Assembly (NCBI GenBank): GCA_003133005.1
Contig: PKZI01000070.1
Span: 3,840-23,702, forward strand
Origin: Acidimicrobiaceae bacterium
GTDB lineage: Bacteria > Actinomycetota > Acidimicrobiia > Acidimicrobiales > RAAP-2
Length of the DNA stretch: 19,863 nt
Direction of reading: 5' to 3'
In this document: piece after piece, positions 6,830-14,968 of the stretch
Position numbering within the stretch: the stretch's first letter is position 1
Layout of the letters: the number at the start of each line of letters is the position of its first letter
Position numbers and translations under genes: made by a program
The notes under the pieces: generated by a model
Databases searched by the model: none
Told to the model about the DNA's origin: nothing
What the model saw: only the letters and a program-made list of their open reading frames with translations

Positions 6830-7299
6830 TCGAAGAGCCCCTCGGGGACCTCGACGTCCACGCGCACCCTCGCCTCGACGTGCGTGACGAACGTGAGGGG
6901 CACCAGCGCGCCCGAATCAAGGACCATGATGTCACTCGCGGGATTCGCCTCGACCTCGACGACCCGGCCGCGAAGCACGCCGGTTTGGTCGTAGAGCTGC
7001 GCCCCAAAGAGCTCGTCGATCCAGATCACCCCATCGTCCTCGACCCGAGCGGCGCGCAACACGACCCCGCGCCACGCTTCGGCGTCGTCGCGCGTGTGTA
7101 TCTGATCAAAGGTGACGATGAAGCGGTCCTGGTGCGCAATGGAAGCCTCGACGACGAGCGGTCCGCGATCACTCTCGAGCTCGGTGCCGACCGCGACCCG
7201 CTCGGTGCGGTCAGTCCACAGGTCCACGAGTACCTGCCCCTTTAGACCGTGCGCTTTGATGATGCGCCCGACCTCGAGCATGGGGCGCTCGCTGGGCAC
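6826..7299 (-). CDS. rimM: 16S rRNA processing protein RimM
   Basis: A 157-residue RimM, a 30S assembly factor that binds ribosomal protein S19 and helps mature the 16S head domain. The N-terminal barrel carries the LEVGRIIKAHGLKGQVLV motif at 8-25, the middle has the DDAEAWRGVVLRAAR segment, and the C-terminal PRC-like barrel shows the typical GVLRGRVVEVEANPASDIMVLDSGALVPLTFV pattern. It is a little shorter than the usual 165-180 residues. The listed start is GTG, 3 bases after the khpA stop; an ATG six codons further in (MLEVGRI) is an equally reasonable start, and neither has a strong ribosome binding site. It sits between khpA and trmD, the usual place in Gram-positive bacteria. Confidence 0.95.
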   Translation of the reverse strand: MPSERPMLEVGRIIKAHGLKGQVLVDLWTDRTERVAVGTELESDRGPLVVEASIAHQDRFIVTFDQIHTRDDAEAWRGVVLRAARVEDDGVIWIDELFGAQLYDQTGVLRGRVVEVEANPASDIMVLDSGALVPLTFVTHVEARVRVDVEVPEGLFE

Positions 7300-7302
7300 C
7301 GA

Positions 7303-7641
7303 CTAGTCGACGATGTCGACCGAGGTGGTCACGCCGTCACGCGCACCCGCGGCACCCACGAGAGCGCGAATGGCTTGCGCGGTGCGGCCGCGTCGGCCAA
7401 TCACCCGACCCATGTCGTTCGCTCCCACGCTCAGCGAGAGGACAACTTTTCCTTGCCGTTCGCTCACGTCCACCGATACCGCTGCGGGGTCCTCGGCGAG
7501 TGACTTGGCAATGTACTCAAGCACCGCGGTCGCGGTCGCGGCGCGGTCGGCGTTCTCGAAGTCCGCGTCGTCCTCGACGTCGTCGACGTCGTCAATGGTG
7601 TTGATGTCACCCGCGACGTACTCGTCGTGCACGTCGCTCAC
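7303..7641 (-). CDS. khpA: KH-domain RNA-binding protein KhpA with acidic N-terminal extension
   Basis: A 112-residue protein with one KH domain, of the KhpA type that binds RNA and in Gram-positive bacteria works with KhpB/Jag in RNA metabolism and cell elongation. The KH core spans about residues 34-110, with the family NDMGRVIGRRGRTAQAIRALV stretch at 76-95; GRRG is the GxxG loop that grips RNA. The first 33 residues are an acidic, low-complexity tail dominated by aspartate and glutamate, longer than in the usual 75-80 residue proteins, and coded by a GTC/GAC-rich tract. The GTG start lies in the rpsP stop (GTGA), so synthesis is tied to S16. The location between rpsP and rimM is the standard one. 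Confidence 0.93.
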   Translation of the reverse strand: MSDVHDEYVAGDINTIDDVDDVEDDADFENADRAATATAVLEYIAKSLAEDPAAVSVDVSERQGKVVLSLSVGANDMGRVIGRRGRTAQAIRALVGAAGARDGVTTSVDIVD

Positions 7642-7925
7642 TTGGTGGCCTTCGCGGCCTCGAACGCGTCCAGGGCGCCGCTCGCCTTGAGCAACTTTGC
7701 GACTCGCTCAGTGGGCTGCGCGCCGTGCTGAAGCCAGTGCACCACTTTGTCGTTGTCGATAGAAAAAACGGTCTCGGGATTGGCCGCGGAGACGCCGCGA
7801 GGCTGGTAGGTGCCCACGATCTCGAGGAAGGCGCCCGAGCGCGCGCGACGGCTCTCAGCGGCGACGACGCGATAGGTCGGTTGCTTCTTCTTACCCATGC
7901 GTACTAGACGGAGTTTCACAGCCAC
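7638..7925 (-). CDS. rpsP: 30S ribosomal protein S16
   Basis: A 95-residue S16, a small-subunit assembly protein. It starts with VKLRLVRMGKKKQPTYRVVAAESRRARSGAFLEIVGTYQPR, the defining sequence of the family, and continues with the conserved DNDKVVHWLQHGAQPTERVAKLL helix region. The start is GTG, with GAAGGGA about 10 bases upstream. It follows ffh after 69 bases, the longest gap inside the leftward cluster, in which a folded leader can be drawn, so a secondary promoter or attenuator may act here. It leads the block rpsP-khpA-rimM-trmD-rplS. Confidence 0.97.
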   Translation of the reverse strand: MAVKLRLVRMGKKKQPTYRVVAAESRRARSGAFLEIVGTYQPRGVSAANPETVFSIDNDKVVHWLQHGAQPTERVAKLLKASGALDAFEAAKATK

Positions 7926-7952
7926 GACGAATTTCCCTTCAAATCTTTTGGT

Positions 7953-7985
7953 CCCGGGTCACCAGAACTGGGCGATATACCCGAG
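7953..7985 (-). promoter_or_regulatory. Stem-loop in the ffh-rpsP leader
   Basis: On the coding strand CTCGGGT pairs with ACCCGGG (7 pairs, one of them G-U), enclosing a second small stem CCAG/CTGG. No run of T follows, so it does not look like a classical intrinsic terminator. It lies in the 69-base gap before the S16 gene and could be an attenuator, a protein binding site, a processing site, or a partial terminator after ffh. No good -35/-10 pair was found in the gap. The pairing was drawn by hand and not scored for energy. Confidence 0.4.
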
Positions 7986-7994
7986 CGTCAAAGT

Positions 7995-9479
7995 TTAGCG
8001 TTGTTTGGGGGGTGTGACCCTTCCGCCCTTCTTCTTCTTGTTTTTCGCTCCACCACCCGAACGCGCGGGCGACGCGCTCGCCATCCCCGCCGCCAACGAC
8101 TCAAAACCCGCGGGCATCGACTCGTTGCGCTGGGCCTGCGCACGCGCCGCGAGCGACGCGAGTTTGCCCGTGGGACCGGTCGCCGCGGGTCCCGCGTTTC
8201 CCATTTGACGCATCATCTTTCGCATCTCGCCGAATTGCTTGAGCAGCTGGTTGACCGCACTCACGCTGGTGCCCGAACCTCGAGCGATCCTCGAGCGGCG
8301 CGATCCGTCGATGATCACGGGTTCTCGACGTTCACGCTTGGTCATGGAATTCACGATCGCCTCGATCTTGTTGAGTTGGCCGTCGTCGACGTTGGCCGCC
8401 GCACTGCGCATCTCCTTGGTCACCCCGGGCATCAACTTCATGAGTCCGCCCAGCGAACCCATCTTTCGCACTTGGTTCAGCTGGGCCATGAAATCGTCGA
8501 GCGTGAACGTGCCGCTCATCATCCGACCCGCCGACTCGGCCACCACGTCTTGGTCCATGGTCCGCTCGGCCTGCTCGATCAGCGTCAACATGTCGCCCAT
8601 GCCCAGGATCCGCGAGGCCATTCGGTCGGGGTGAAAGAGATCGAAGTCCGCGAGCTTCTCGCCCGTGGACGCAAAGACCACCGGTCGACCCACCACACCG
8701 CGCGCGGACAGCACCGCACCGCCTCTCGCGTCGTAGTCGAGTTTCGTCACGATCATGCCCGAGAGCTCGAGGGTCTCGTGGAACGTCTTGGCGGTGTGCA
8801 CGGCGTCTTGACCCGTGACCGCGTCAAGAACGAGGAACGTGTAGTGCGGCGAGGTGGCCGAGCTGATCGCCTTTACTTCGCGCATCAACGCGTCATCAAT
8901 GGCGAGACGGCCGGCCGTGTCGATAATGACCACGTCACGTCCGAGCCTCGCCGCCTCGGCGACGCCGCGCTTGGCGACTTTGACCGGAGTGCTCGTGTCA
9001 GAAAAGACGTCGACGCCAATCTGTTGGGCGAGGACGCGCAGCTGTTCGACGGCCGCGGGGCGCGCGAGGTCCGCGGCGATGAGGTACGGCTGGCGACCCT
9101 GTTGTTTGAACCAGAGTGCGAGTTTCGCCGCGGTCGTGGTCTTGCCCGCGCCCTGGAGTCCCGCGAGCAGGATCACGGTAGGCGGTCGCGAGGCGTAGGT
9201 GACTTTGAGCGCACTCGAACCCAGGATCTCCACCAACTGTTCGTGCACGGCCTTTATGACCTGTTGGCCGGGCGAAAGACTCTGGCTTAAGGCTTCTCCC
9301 TGCAGTCGTTCGCGCACCGCGCTCAAAAACGCGGCCACCACGCCGAGTTCGACGTCCGCCTCTAAGAGCGCGGAACGTACCTCGTCGAGGGCCTCGTCAA
9401 TGTCCGCGTCGCTCAGTCGCCCGCGCGAACGCAGTGAACCGGAGATTCTTTCGAGTCGTTCACTCAGGGCGTCAAACAT
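7995..9479 (-). CDS. ffh: Signal recognition particle protein Ffh (SRP54)
   Basis: A 494-residue SRP54 GTPase that binds signal peptides and SRP RNA and brings ribosomes to the membrane. The N domain (1-95) is followed by the G domain with the P-loop GLQGAGKTT at 107-115, a DTAGRLA motif and the TKLDYDARGGA segment. The C-terminal M domain carries the methionine-rich finger region (MSGTFTLDDFMAQLNQVRKMGSLGGLMKLMPG) and the SRSRIARGSGTSVSAVNQLLKQF helix-turn-helix that binds RNA. A final tail of about 50 residues, ending in a lysine stretch (KNKKKKGG), is longer than needed and may add RNA or membrane affinity. It starts with ATG 18 bases after ftsY, its receptor, so both partners of the SRP pathway come from one message. 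No SRP RNA gene is visible here. Confidence 0.97.
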   Translation of the reverse strand: MFDALSERLERISGSLRSRGRLSDADIDEALDEVRSALLEADVELGVVAAFLSAVRERLQGEALSQSLSPGQQVIKAVHEQLVEILGSSALKVTYASRPPTVILLAGLQGAGKTTTAAKLALWFKQQGRQPYLIAADLARPAAVEQLRVLAQQIGVDVFSDTSTPVKVAKRGVAEAARLGRDVVIIDTAGRLAIDDALMREVKAISSATSPHYTFLVLDAVTGQDAVHTAKTFHETLELSGMIVTKLDYDARGGAVLSARGVVGRPVVFASTGEKLADFDLFHPDRMASRILGMGDMLTLIEQAERTMDQDVVAESAGRMMSGTFTLDDFMAQLNQVRKMGSLGGLMKLMPGVTKEMRSAAANVDDGQLNKIEAIVNSMTKRERREPVIIDGSRRSRIARGSGTSVSAVNQLLKQFGEMRKMMRQMGNAGPAATGPTGKLASLAARAQAQRNESMPAGFESLAAGMASASPARSGGGAKNKKKKGGRVTPPKQR

Positions 9480-9497
9480 GGTGCCTGCAGGTTACCG

Positions 9498-10535
9498 CTA
9501 GGCCTGAAGAAGAGAATCGACGAAGTTCTCGGGATTAAAGACAATGAGGTCGTCGACCCCTTCGCCCACCCCGACGTACTTCACCGGAATGCCCAATTCG
9601 CGTTCGATCGCGACCACGATGCCTCCGCGCGCCGTGCCGTCGAGTTTGGTAAGCACGATGCCGGTCACCGCCGCCGCGGCGAGGAACTCACGGGCTTGAC
9701 TGAGCGCATTTTGACCAGTGGTCGCGTCAAGCACCATGAACGTCTCGACGACCTCACCGGGTTCGCGGTCCGCGACGCGACGAATTTTGGCGAGTTCGTC
9801 CAACAAGTTCGTGCTGTTGGAACGTCGACCCGCCGTGTCGGCGAGCACTAGGTCCGTACCTCTGGCCTGCGCGCGACCCAGTGCGTCGTGCACGACCGAA
9901 CCGGGGTCCGCGCCTTCGCTCGCGCGCACGATGTCCGCGCCGCTGCGCGTCGCCCACTGCGCCAACTGCTCGGCCGCCGCGGCGCGAAAGGTGTCACCCG
10001 CCGCCAAGACGACCGTTCGTCCTTCGTTAATGTGGCGCTGCGCGAGTTTGCCGATCGACGTCGTCTTACCAACACCGTTCACGCCAACGAAGAGCCACAC
10101 CGGCACGCGACCCTCGCTCGCGCGCACACGAACGGTGCGATCAGCGCTCAATGACGTCAACAACGCGGCGCGAAGCGAGTTCGCGACGCCCTGGGGTGCG
10201 CCACTTTCGCGCAAGCTCGCGACGATCTCGTTGGTAGCGCTTAGTCCAACGTCACTGCGCAACAGCACCTCTTCGACCACCGCGAGTTGTTCCTCGTTGA
10301 CCGAGCCCTGCGCGGACAACGATCGCACGCGATCAAACAGAGAGCGCGACGAACTCAACCGTCGTTCTAAGTCCTCGACGTCACCTAGTGAAGGGCGGCT
10401 CGCGACGTCACGCACGAGGACCTCGGGCATGGCCGCGCGAATCCTGGGCGCACGGTCGCGCCGAGAACGCCGACGTGCCACCACGACCCCACCCACCGCG
10501 AGGACGAGTACCACCACCACGATGACGACGATCAC
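9498..10535 (-). CDS. ftsY: Signal recognition particle receptor FtsY with N-terminal membrane anchor
   Basis: A 345-residue FtsY GTPase, the membrane receptor that docks with Ffh and hands ribosomes to the translocon. Residues 2-20 are an unbroken run of valine, isoleucine, leucine, alanine and glycine followed by an arginine cluster (RRRSRRDR), a clear membrane anchor with positive flank; many other FtsY proteins instead use an acidic A domain. The N domain follows at about 45-140, then the G domain with P-loop GVNGVGKTT at 151-159, the DTAGRRSN motif and TKLDGTARGG. It ends soon after the ENFVDSLL helix, as expected. The GTG start overlaps the smc stop by 4 bases (GTGA), and there is no independent ribosome binding site of note, so translation is probably coupled to smc. 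Confidence 0.97.
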   Translation of the reverse strand: MIVVIVVVVLVLAVGGVVVARRRSRRDRAPRIRAAMPEVLVRDVASRPSLGDVEDLERRLSSSRSLFDRVRSLSAQGSVNEEQLAVVEEVLLRSDVGLSATNEIVASLRESGAPQGVANSLRAALLTSLSADRTVRVRASEGRVPVWLFVGVNGVGKTTSIGKLAQRHINEGRTVVLAAGDTFRAAAAEQLAQWATRSGADIVRASEGADPGSVVHDALGRAQARGTDLVLADTAGRRSNSTNLLDELAKIRRVADREPGEVVETFMVLDATTGQNALSQAREFLAAAAVTGIVLTKLDGTARGGIVVAIERELGIPVKYVGVGEGVDDLIVFNPENFVDSLLQA

Positions 10536-13500
10536 GCGCTCTCCACCTCGAGCACACGATTCACACGTTGGCTCACTACCTTTGACGAGGCGCCCGGGAC
10601 CATCGTCACCCCATAGAGAGCGTCGGCGGCCTCCATGGTGCGCTTCTGGTGGGTCACTATCAGTAGCTGCGCCTCGTCGCGAAACTCATCGATCAGGCTC
10701 AAGAAGCGTTGCAGGTTCACGTCATCGAGGGCGGCTTCCACCTCGTCCATGAGATAGAAGGGCGATGGCCGCGAACGAAACACCGCGAAGAGGAACGCCA
10801 GCGCCGCCATCGAGCGCTCGCCACCCGACAGCAAGGAGATGCGCCGCACGTTGCGGCCCATGGGACGAACCTCAATCTCAACTCCCGTGTTGAGTAGATC
10901 CTCCGGCTCAGTGAGCAACAGGCGACCTTGTCCCCCGGGAAAGAGCATCGACACGAGCGTCGAGAAATGTTCGTTCACGTCCGCGACGGCGCTCGCGAAC
11001 GTGGACATAATCTCCTCGTCAAGCGCACGCAGAACCTCTTGGAGCTCTCGTCGCGCGTTGCGAACGTCGCTCACCTGCTCGTCGAGTTCGCGATAACGAA
11101 TCTCGAGGGCACTTAACTCCTCGAGAGCGAGTGGGTTGATGGGTCCGAGTGAGGCGATTCGTGCCTCGAGATCGGTGACGAGCTGTTCGAGCGAAACACC
11201 TTCGGGAGGTTCGATGTCCTCGAGCGTGCCCATTTCGTGGGGCTCGAGTCCGAGGTCGCGACGAATTATCTCGTGCAAGTTCGCGACCATCACGGCGAGT
11301 TCGGCGCGTTCGATCTCGCCGTGACGCACCACGTCGCTGATATCAGCCAGTCGCTGTTCGGCGTCGTTGCGCTGGCGTCGAATGGTCTCGAGTCGTTCGG
11401 CTGAAGCGCGCGACGCCTCGAGTTGTTCCCGGTACGTCGAGTCCATTGCCTCTTGGGACGTGCGGATGTCCGCGGAAGCGTTCGTCACCATCAACGCGAG
11501 ACGCTCGAGGACGCCGAGGTCAAATTCCAGCGACTCGCGTCGACTCGCCGCTTCGAGCCGTTCGGAGTTTCGCCCTTCAAGTCGCGATTCGATCTCGGAC
11601 TGACGCTGGAGAATGAGTCGACGCCGTTCCGCGAACTGCGCCTCGCGGCGTGAGAGCGCGGTCGCCAGAGCGTTCACTTCGCTGCGATCAGTCTCGAGTG
11701 ACGCTCGCGCCTCAGCCATAACGCGCTGTTTGTCGCCCGCTGACGCCACTGCCTCTTCGATTGCCGGCAGAGCTCCTACGAGCGCCTCGCGCTCTTGTTC
11801 GAGTGCGCGCACCTGCGTGGTCAATTCGGCGACCTCGGCCGAAAGCGTCGCGACGTCGGCGTCGAGATCATCGAGGACGCCGCGAAGTCGCAGTGTCTCG
11901 CGACCGATGCTTTCAAGTTGCGCTTCGGCTTGGGCGTGTGCGGTCGTGGCACGATTAAGCCGTTGGCGAGCCTCGACGGCCGATTGATCGGCGAGGTCGC
12001 GAAGTGCACGCACCGGTTCAATCGCGAGGTCTGCCTCTCGCGCGGCGATGGCGGCCTCTTCGACGGTCGACTTGGTCACGAGGGCGCGTCCTGACGCCAC
12101 GCGCCAGCCTGAAGTGGCGAATCGGTCACCTTCGCGCGTCACGATGACCAGTTCGGGATTGGCGAGTGCGACGTCGATACCCGACTCCCAATCGGGCGCG
12201 ACGAAAGCGCGCGAAAAGAGCGCGTCTAAGACGCGCGTCACGTGCTCGGGGGCGCCGCTGCGCGCACGCACGAGCGAACGAAGTGCGGTGGATCCCTCGG
12301 GCGCGCTCGGCGCGTCGACCGTGGCGTCACGCACCGGAAGTACGAGTCCCGCACCGCCCTCGCGACGCAACGCTTCGAGCGCGGCGCGCGCGGACCTTCG
12401 CCCGTCGACGATCATCGCGCCCACCGACGCGCCCGCCGCCGACTCCACCGCGCGGTCCCAGCCCTCGTCAATTTCGATGAGGTCGAGGAACGCGCCCAGC
12501 ACACCTTCGAGCTTGCCAATGATGGCCTTGCCACCAGAACCCGAGATCTCGTCGAGCGCGCGCGCCAAGGCTTCGGCGCGTGCTTGCGTTCGTGCAGCCA
12601 CGTCAGTCGCGTCACGCAGTGCGTCGTCGGCCTCGACGCGTTCGCGCTCGGCTTCGATCGCCGCACGCTCGGCCTCGGCACGTTCTTGCATCGCCGAGCT
12701 GAGCGCACCTCGCGCGAGTTCATCCTCATGGGCGAGCGCGTCACGTGCCGAGGACGTCTCGCTCAGCTTGGCTTGGGCGTCAGCGAGACGAGTGGCGCTT
12801 CGACGCTCGCTCTCTCGAAGTCGCGCGAGCGAGCGTTCGAGCAATTCAATCCGGTCGCGCGCTGCCTTGAGCGCAGCTTGGTCGCCTTCACTCGACGTAT
12901 TCGCCCACGCTCGTTCGAACCCTTCTTCGTGCGTGGCGAAGGACGCGCGCGCTTCACTCAGTTTTTCGCGTTCGAGACCTAGCTCTGATTCCTCGCTCTC
13001 GAGACTCGCGAGATCCGCGACGAGTTTTGCGGCGTCCGCTTCGAGGGTGGCGATGACGTTCTCGTCCGCTGACGCAATCAACGCCATCCGCAGCGTGCGT
13101 TCGCGCTCCTGGAGTACCGAAAGCGTGCCACGCGCCCGCTCGCTGAGCCCCTGGAGCGTGCCGAGGGTCGAGGCGAGCATCTCCTCGCGGCGACTCGCCA
13201 TCTCCGCGGCGGCCGAGGTCGCCTGTGCGTCGAGGGTCACGAGTTCGCTGCGCAGGGCCCGTTCGCTGGCGTTCGACGTCGTCAACAACTCCTCGACGTG
13301 ACGTCGTCGCGCCTCAAAGGCGTTGAGTCGCGTCAAGAACAGTGCGTGGCGCGCGTGGCGCAGTTCGGCCTCGACGTCACTGAAGGTTCGCGCGGACGTC
13401 GCCTGGCGCTCGAGGGGGCGCATCTGGCGACGAACCTCGCGTACCAGGTCACCCAATCGTTCGAGGTTCTCGTGGGTCGCGACGAGTCGGCGCTCCGCGC

Positions 13501-14026
13501 GCTCTTTCCTGCGCCGATGTTTGAGAACCCCCGCGGCCTCTTCGATCACGGCTCGACGGTTCTCCGAACTCGAGTTGAGTACCGAATCCAACTGGCCCTG
13601 GCCAATGATCATGTGCTGCTGACGTCCCACGCCCGTGTCACTCAGGAGTTCTTGGACGTCCAAGAGACGACAGGTCACGCCATTGATCGCGTACTCGGAG
13701 TCGCCGCTTCGAAACAGCGTGCGCGAGATGGTGACCTCGGCGCCCTCAATGGCGAGGCGCCCCGACGCGTTGTCGATGGTGAGCGTCACTTCGGCACGCC
13801 CGAGCGCGGCGCGGTTCGTGGTGCCCGCAAAAATCACGTCGTCCATCTTCGCGCTGCGCAGCGCGCGCGTGCTCTGGGCCCCGAGCACCCAGGTCACCGC
13901 GTCCACGACGTTGGACTTGCCCGAACCGTTGGGACCCACCACCGCGGTCACGCCGGTCTCGAACTCGAGGACCGTCGTATCTGCGAAGGACTTAAAGCCC
14001 TTCATGGTTAGTCGCTTAAGAAACAC
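10532..14026 (-). CDS. smc: Chromosome segregation ATPase SMC
   Basis: An 1164-residue SMC protein, the long ATPase that with ScpA and ScpB extrudes DNA loops and organises the origin region. The N-terminal head begins MFLKRLTMKGFKSFAD and has Walker A GPNGSGKS at 31-38. Long coiled coils rich in arginine, glutamate and alanine flank a hinge in the middle (about 480-620; GKLEGVLGAFLDLIEIDEGWDRAVE and AGLVLPVRD segments). The C-terminal head has the ABC signature LSGGERS at 1066-1072 and Walker B ending in MDE near 1093-1095. Length is standard and no frame break is seen. The start is GTG; an ATG seven codons in is possible, but the MFLKRLTMKGFKSF start is conserved. It lies 39 bases after mutM and overlaps ftsY. 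scpA and scpB are not in the window. Confidence 0.97.
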   Translation of the reverse strand: MFLKRLTMKGFKSFADTTVLEFETGVTAVVGPNGSGKSNVVDAVTWVLGAQSTRALRSAKMDDVIFAGTTNRAALGRAEVTLTIDNASGRLAIEGAEVTISRTLFRSGDSEYAINGVTCRLLDVQELLSDTGVGRQQHMIIGQGQLDSVLNSSSENRRAVIEEAAGVLKHRRRKERAERRLVATHENLERLGDLVREVRRQMRPLERQATSARTFSDVEAELRHARHALFLTRLNAFEARRRHVEELLTTSNASERALRSELVTLDAQATSAAAEMASRREEMLASTLGTLQGLSERARGTLSVLQERERTLRMALIASADENVIATLEADAAKLVADLASLESEESELGLEREKLSEARASFATHEEGFERAWANTSSEGDQAALKAARDRIELLERSLARLRESERRSATRLADAQAKLSETSSARDALAHEDELARGALSSAMQERAEAERAAIEAERERVEADDALRDATDVAARTQARAEALARALDEISGSGGKAIIGKLEGVLGAFLDLIEIDEGWDRAVESAAGASVGAMIVDGRRSARAALEALRREGGAGLVLPVRDATVDAPSAPEGSTALRSLVRARSGAPEHVTRVLDALFSRAFVAPDWESGIDVALANPELVIVTREGDRFATSGWRVASGRALVTKSTVEEAAIAAREADLAIEPVRALRDLADQSAVEARQRLNRATTAHAQAEAQLESIGRETLRLRGVLDDLDADVATLSAEVAELTTQVRALEQEREALVGALPAIEEAVASAGDKQRVMAEARASLETDRSEVNALATALSRREAQFAERRRLILQRQSEIESRLEGRNSERLEAASRRESLEFDLGVLERLALMVTNASADIRTSQEAMDSTYREQLEASRASAERLETIRRQRNDAEQRLADISDVVRHGEIERAELAVMVANLHEIIRRDLGLEPHEMGTLEDIEPPEGVSLEQLVTDLEARIASLGPINPLALEELSALEIRYRELDEQVSDVRNARRELQEVLRALDEEIMSTFASAVADVNEHFSTLVSMLFPGGQGRLLLTEPEDLLNTGVEIEVRPMGRNVRRISLLSGGERSMAALAFLFAVFRSRPSPFYLMDEVEAALDDVNLQRFLSLIDEFRDEAQLLIVTHQKRTMEAADALYGVTMVPGASSKVVSQRVNRVLEVESA

Positions 14027-14065
14027 GGCCCGACGCTAGCAACCTTCTGCTCGTCACTCAGGACT

Positions 14066-14968
14066 CTAACTCTGGCACTTCGGACAGAAGTAGGTCGAGC
14101 GTTGATGAAAGACGACGCGCTCGATCACTGCGCGACATTGATAACACGTACAGCCCTCGCGGTTGTACACCTGGTGATACTGCTGAAAGGTGCCGGGTTT
14201 GCCGTCGGGATTGACGAATTGCTCGTCGTCGAGCGTGGAGCCACCGCTCTTGATGGCGTCGGTGAGTATCTCGGCGATCGAGCGATGCAGACGACGTATC
14301 TCGATCGTCGACAGTGATTCGGCGACGCGGTCGTAGCGAAGTCCCGCCGAGAAGAGTGACTCGTCGGCGTAGATGTTGCCAATGCCCGCGATGATGTCCT
14401 GATCGGTGAGCACGACCTTGAGCGCCGTCGAGCGACTGCGCAGTATCGCGGCGAAGCGGTCCCAACCAATCTGGTCCTCGAAAGGGTCAATGCCCAGGTG
14501 CGCCAGTTCGGGGATTTGTCGACGTAGCAGCAACCCTTCGCCGCCAATCGACAGGCGCGCGAACTTCGAGATCTCGAGTTCGGACCCCTCGGGCGGCGGG
14601 ATCGAGACGTAGAGTTCGCCGAAGGTGCGAGGATCGACGTAGCGCAGTTCGTCGCCCGACGCGAAGGTGAAGACCACGTGCGTGTGCTTGGGTTTGGGCT
14701 CTTTGGCTGACTTGGCGTGCAGCAACTGGCCGCTCATGCCGAGGTGGATCACTAGGTGGTTGCCGCTCTCGAGTCCCAAGATGAGGTTCTTTCCCAGTCG
14801 TTGGACCATTTTGATGCTGTGGCCCTCGAGCAACGTGCGAAAGTCCTTCGCGGACTTGTGTCGGCGCACGGCGCGGCCGTTGGTCACCGCGACCGTCTTG
14901 ATCTTCTTTCCAATGAGGTCGCGCGCGAGGATGATGCGTACCGTTTCGACTTCGGGTAGTTCAGGCAT
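14066..14968 (-). CDS. mutM: Formamidopyrimidine-DNA glycosylase (Fpg/MutM)
   Basis: A 300-residue Fpg/MutM DNA glycosylase with beta/delta-lyase activity, which removes 8-oxoguanine and ring-opened purines. The start is MPELPEVETVR, where the proline after the initiator Met is the catalytic nucleophile and E3 is the general acid; the frame is open further upstream, but that part overlaps rnc in another frame and is not real. The lysine in QRLGKNLIL corresponds to the conserved K57. The helix-two-turn-helix region is DQDIIAGIGNIYADESLF. The C-terminal zinc finger has the CYQC and CPKC pairs around the conserved HQRSTYF segment; an additional cysteine precedes the first pair (CTCYQC), which is unusual. 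The ATG lies 8 bases inside the end of rnc, the same neighbour as in mycobacteria. Confidence 0.96.
   Translation of the reverse strand: MPELPEVETVRIILARDLIGKKIKTVAVTNGRAVRRHKSAKDFRTLLEGHSIKMVQRLGKNLILGLESGNHLVIHLGMSGQLLHAKSAKEPKPKHTHVVFTFASGDELRYVDPRTFGELYVSIPPPEGSELEISKFARLSIGGEGLLLRRQIPELAHLGIDPFEDQIGWDRFAAILRSRSTALKVVLTDQDIIAGIGNIYADESLFSAGLRYDRVAESLSTIEIRRLHRSIAEILTDAIKSGGSTLDDEQFVNPDGKPGTFQQYHQVYNREGCTCYQCRAVIERVVFHQRSTYFCPKCQS

Noticed and set aside
8001..9290. Open frame of 429 codons on the + strand, arginine/histidine-rich
   Set aside because: It lies antisense to ffh, whose motifs are complete; the translation has no domain and is typical of GC-rich shadow frames.
12048..13301. 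Long open frame of 417 codons on the + strand, serine/alanine/arginine-rich
   Set aside because: It is the antisense shadow of smc, caused by GC-rich third positions; the composition is low-complexity and no family is recognised.
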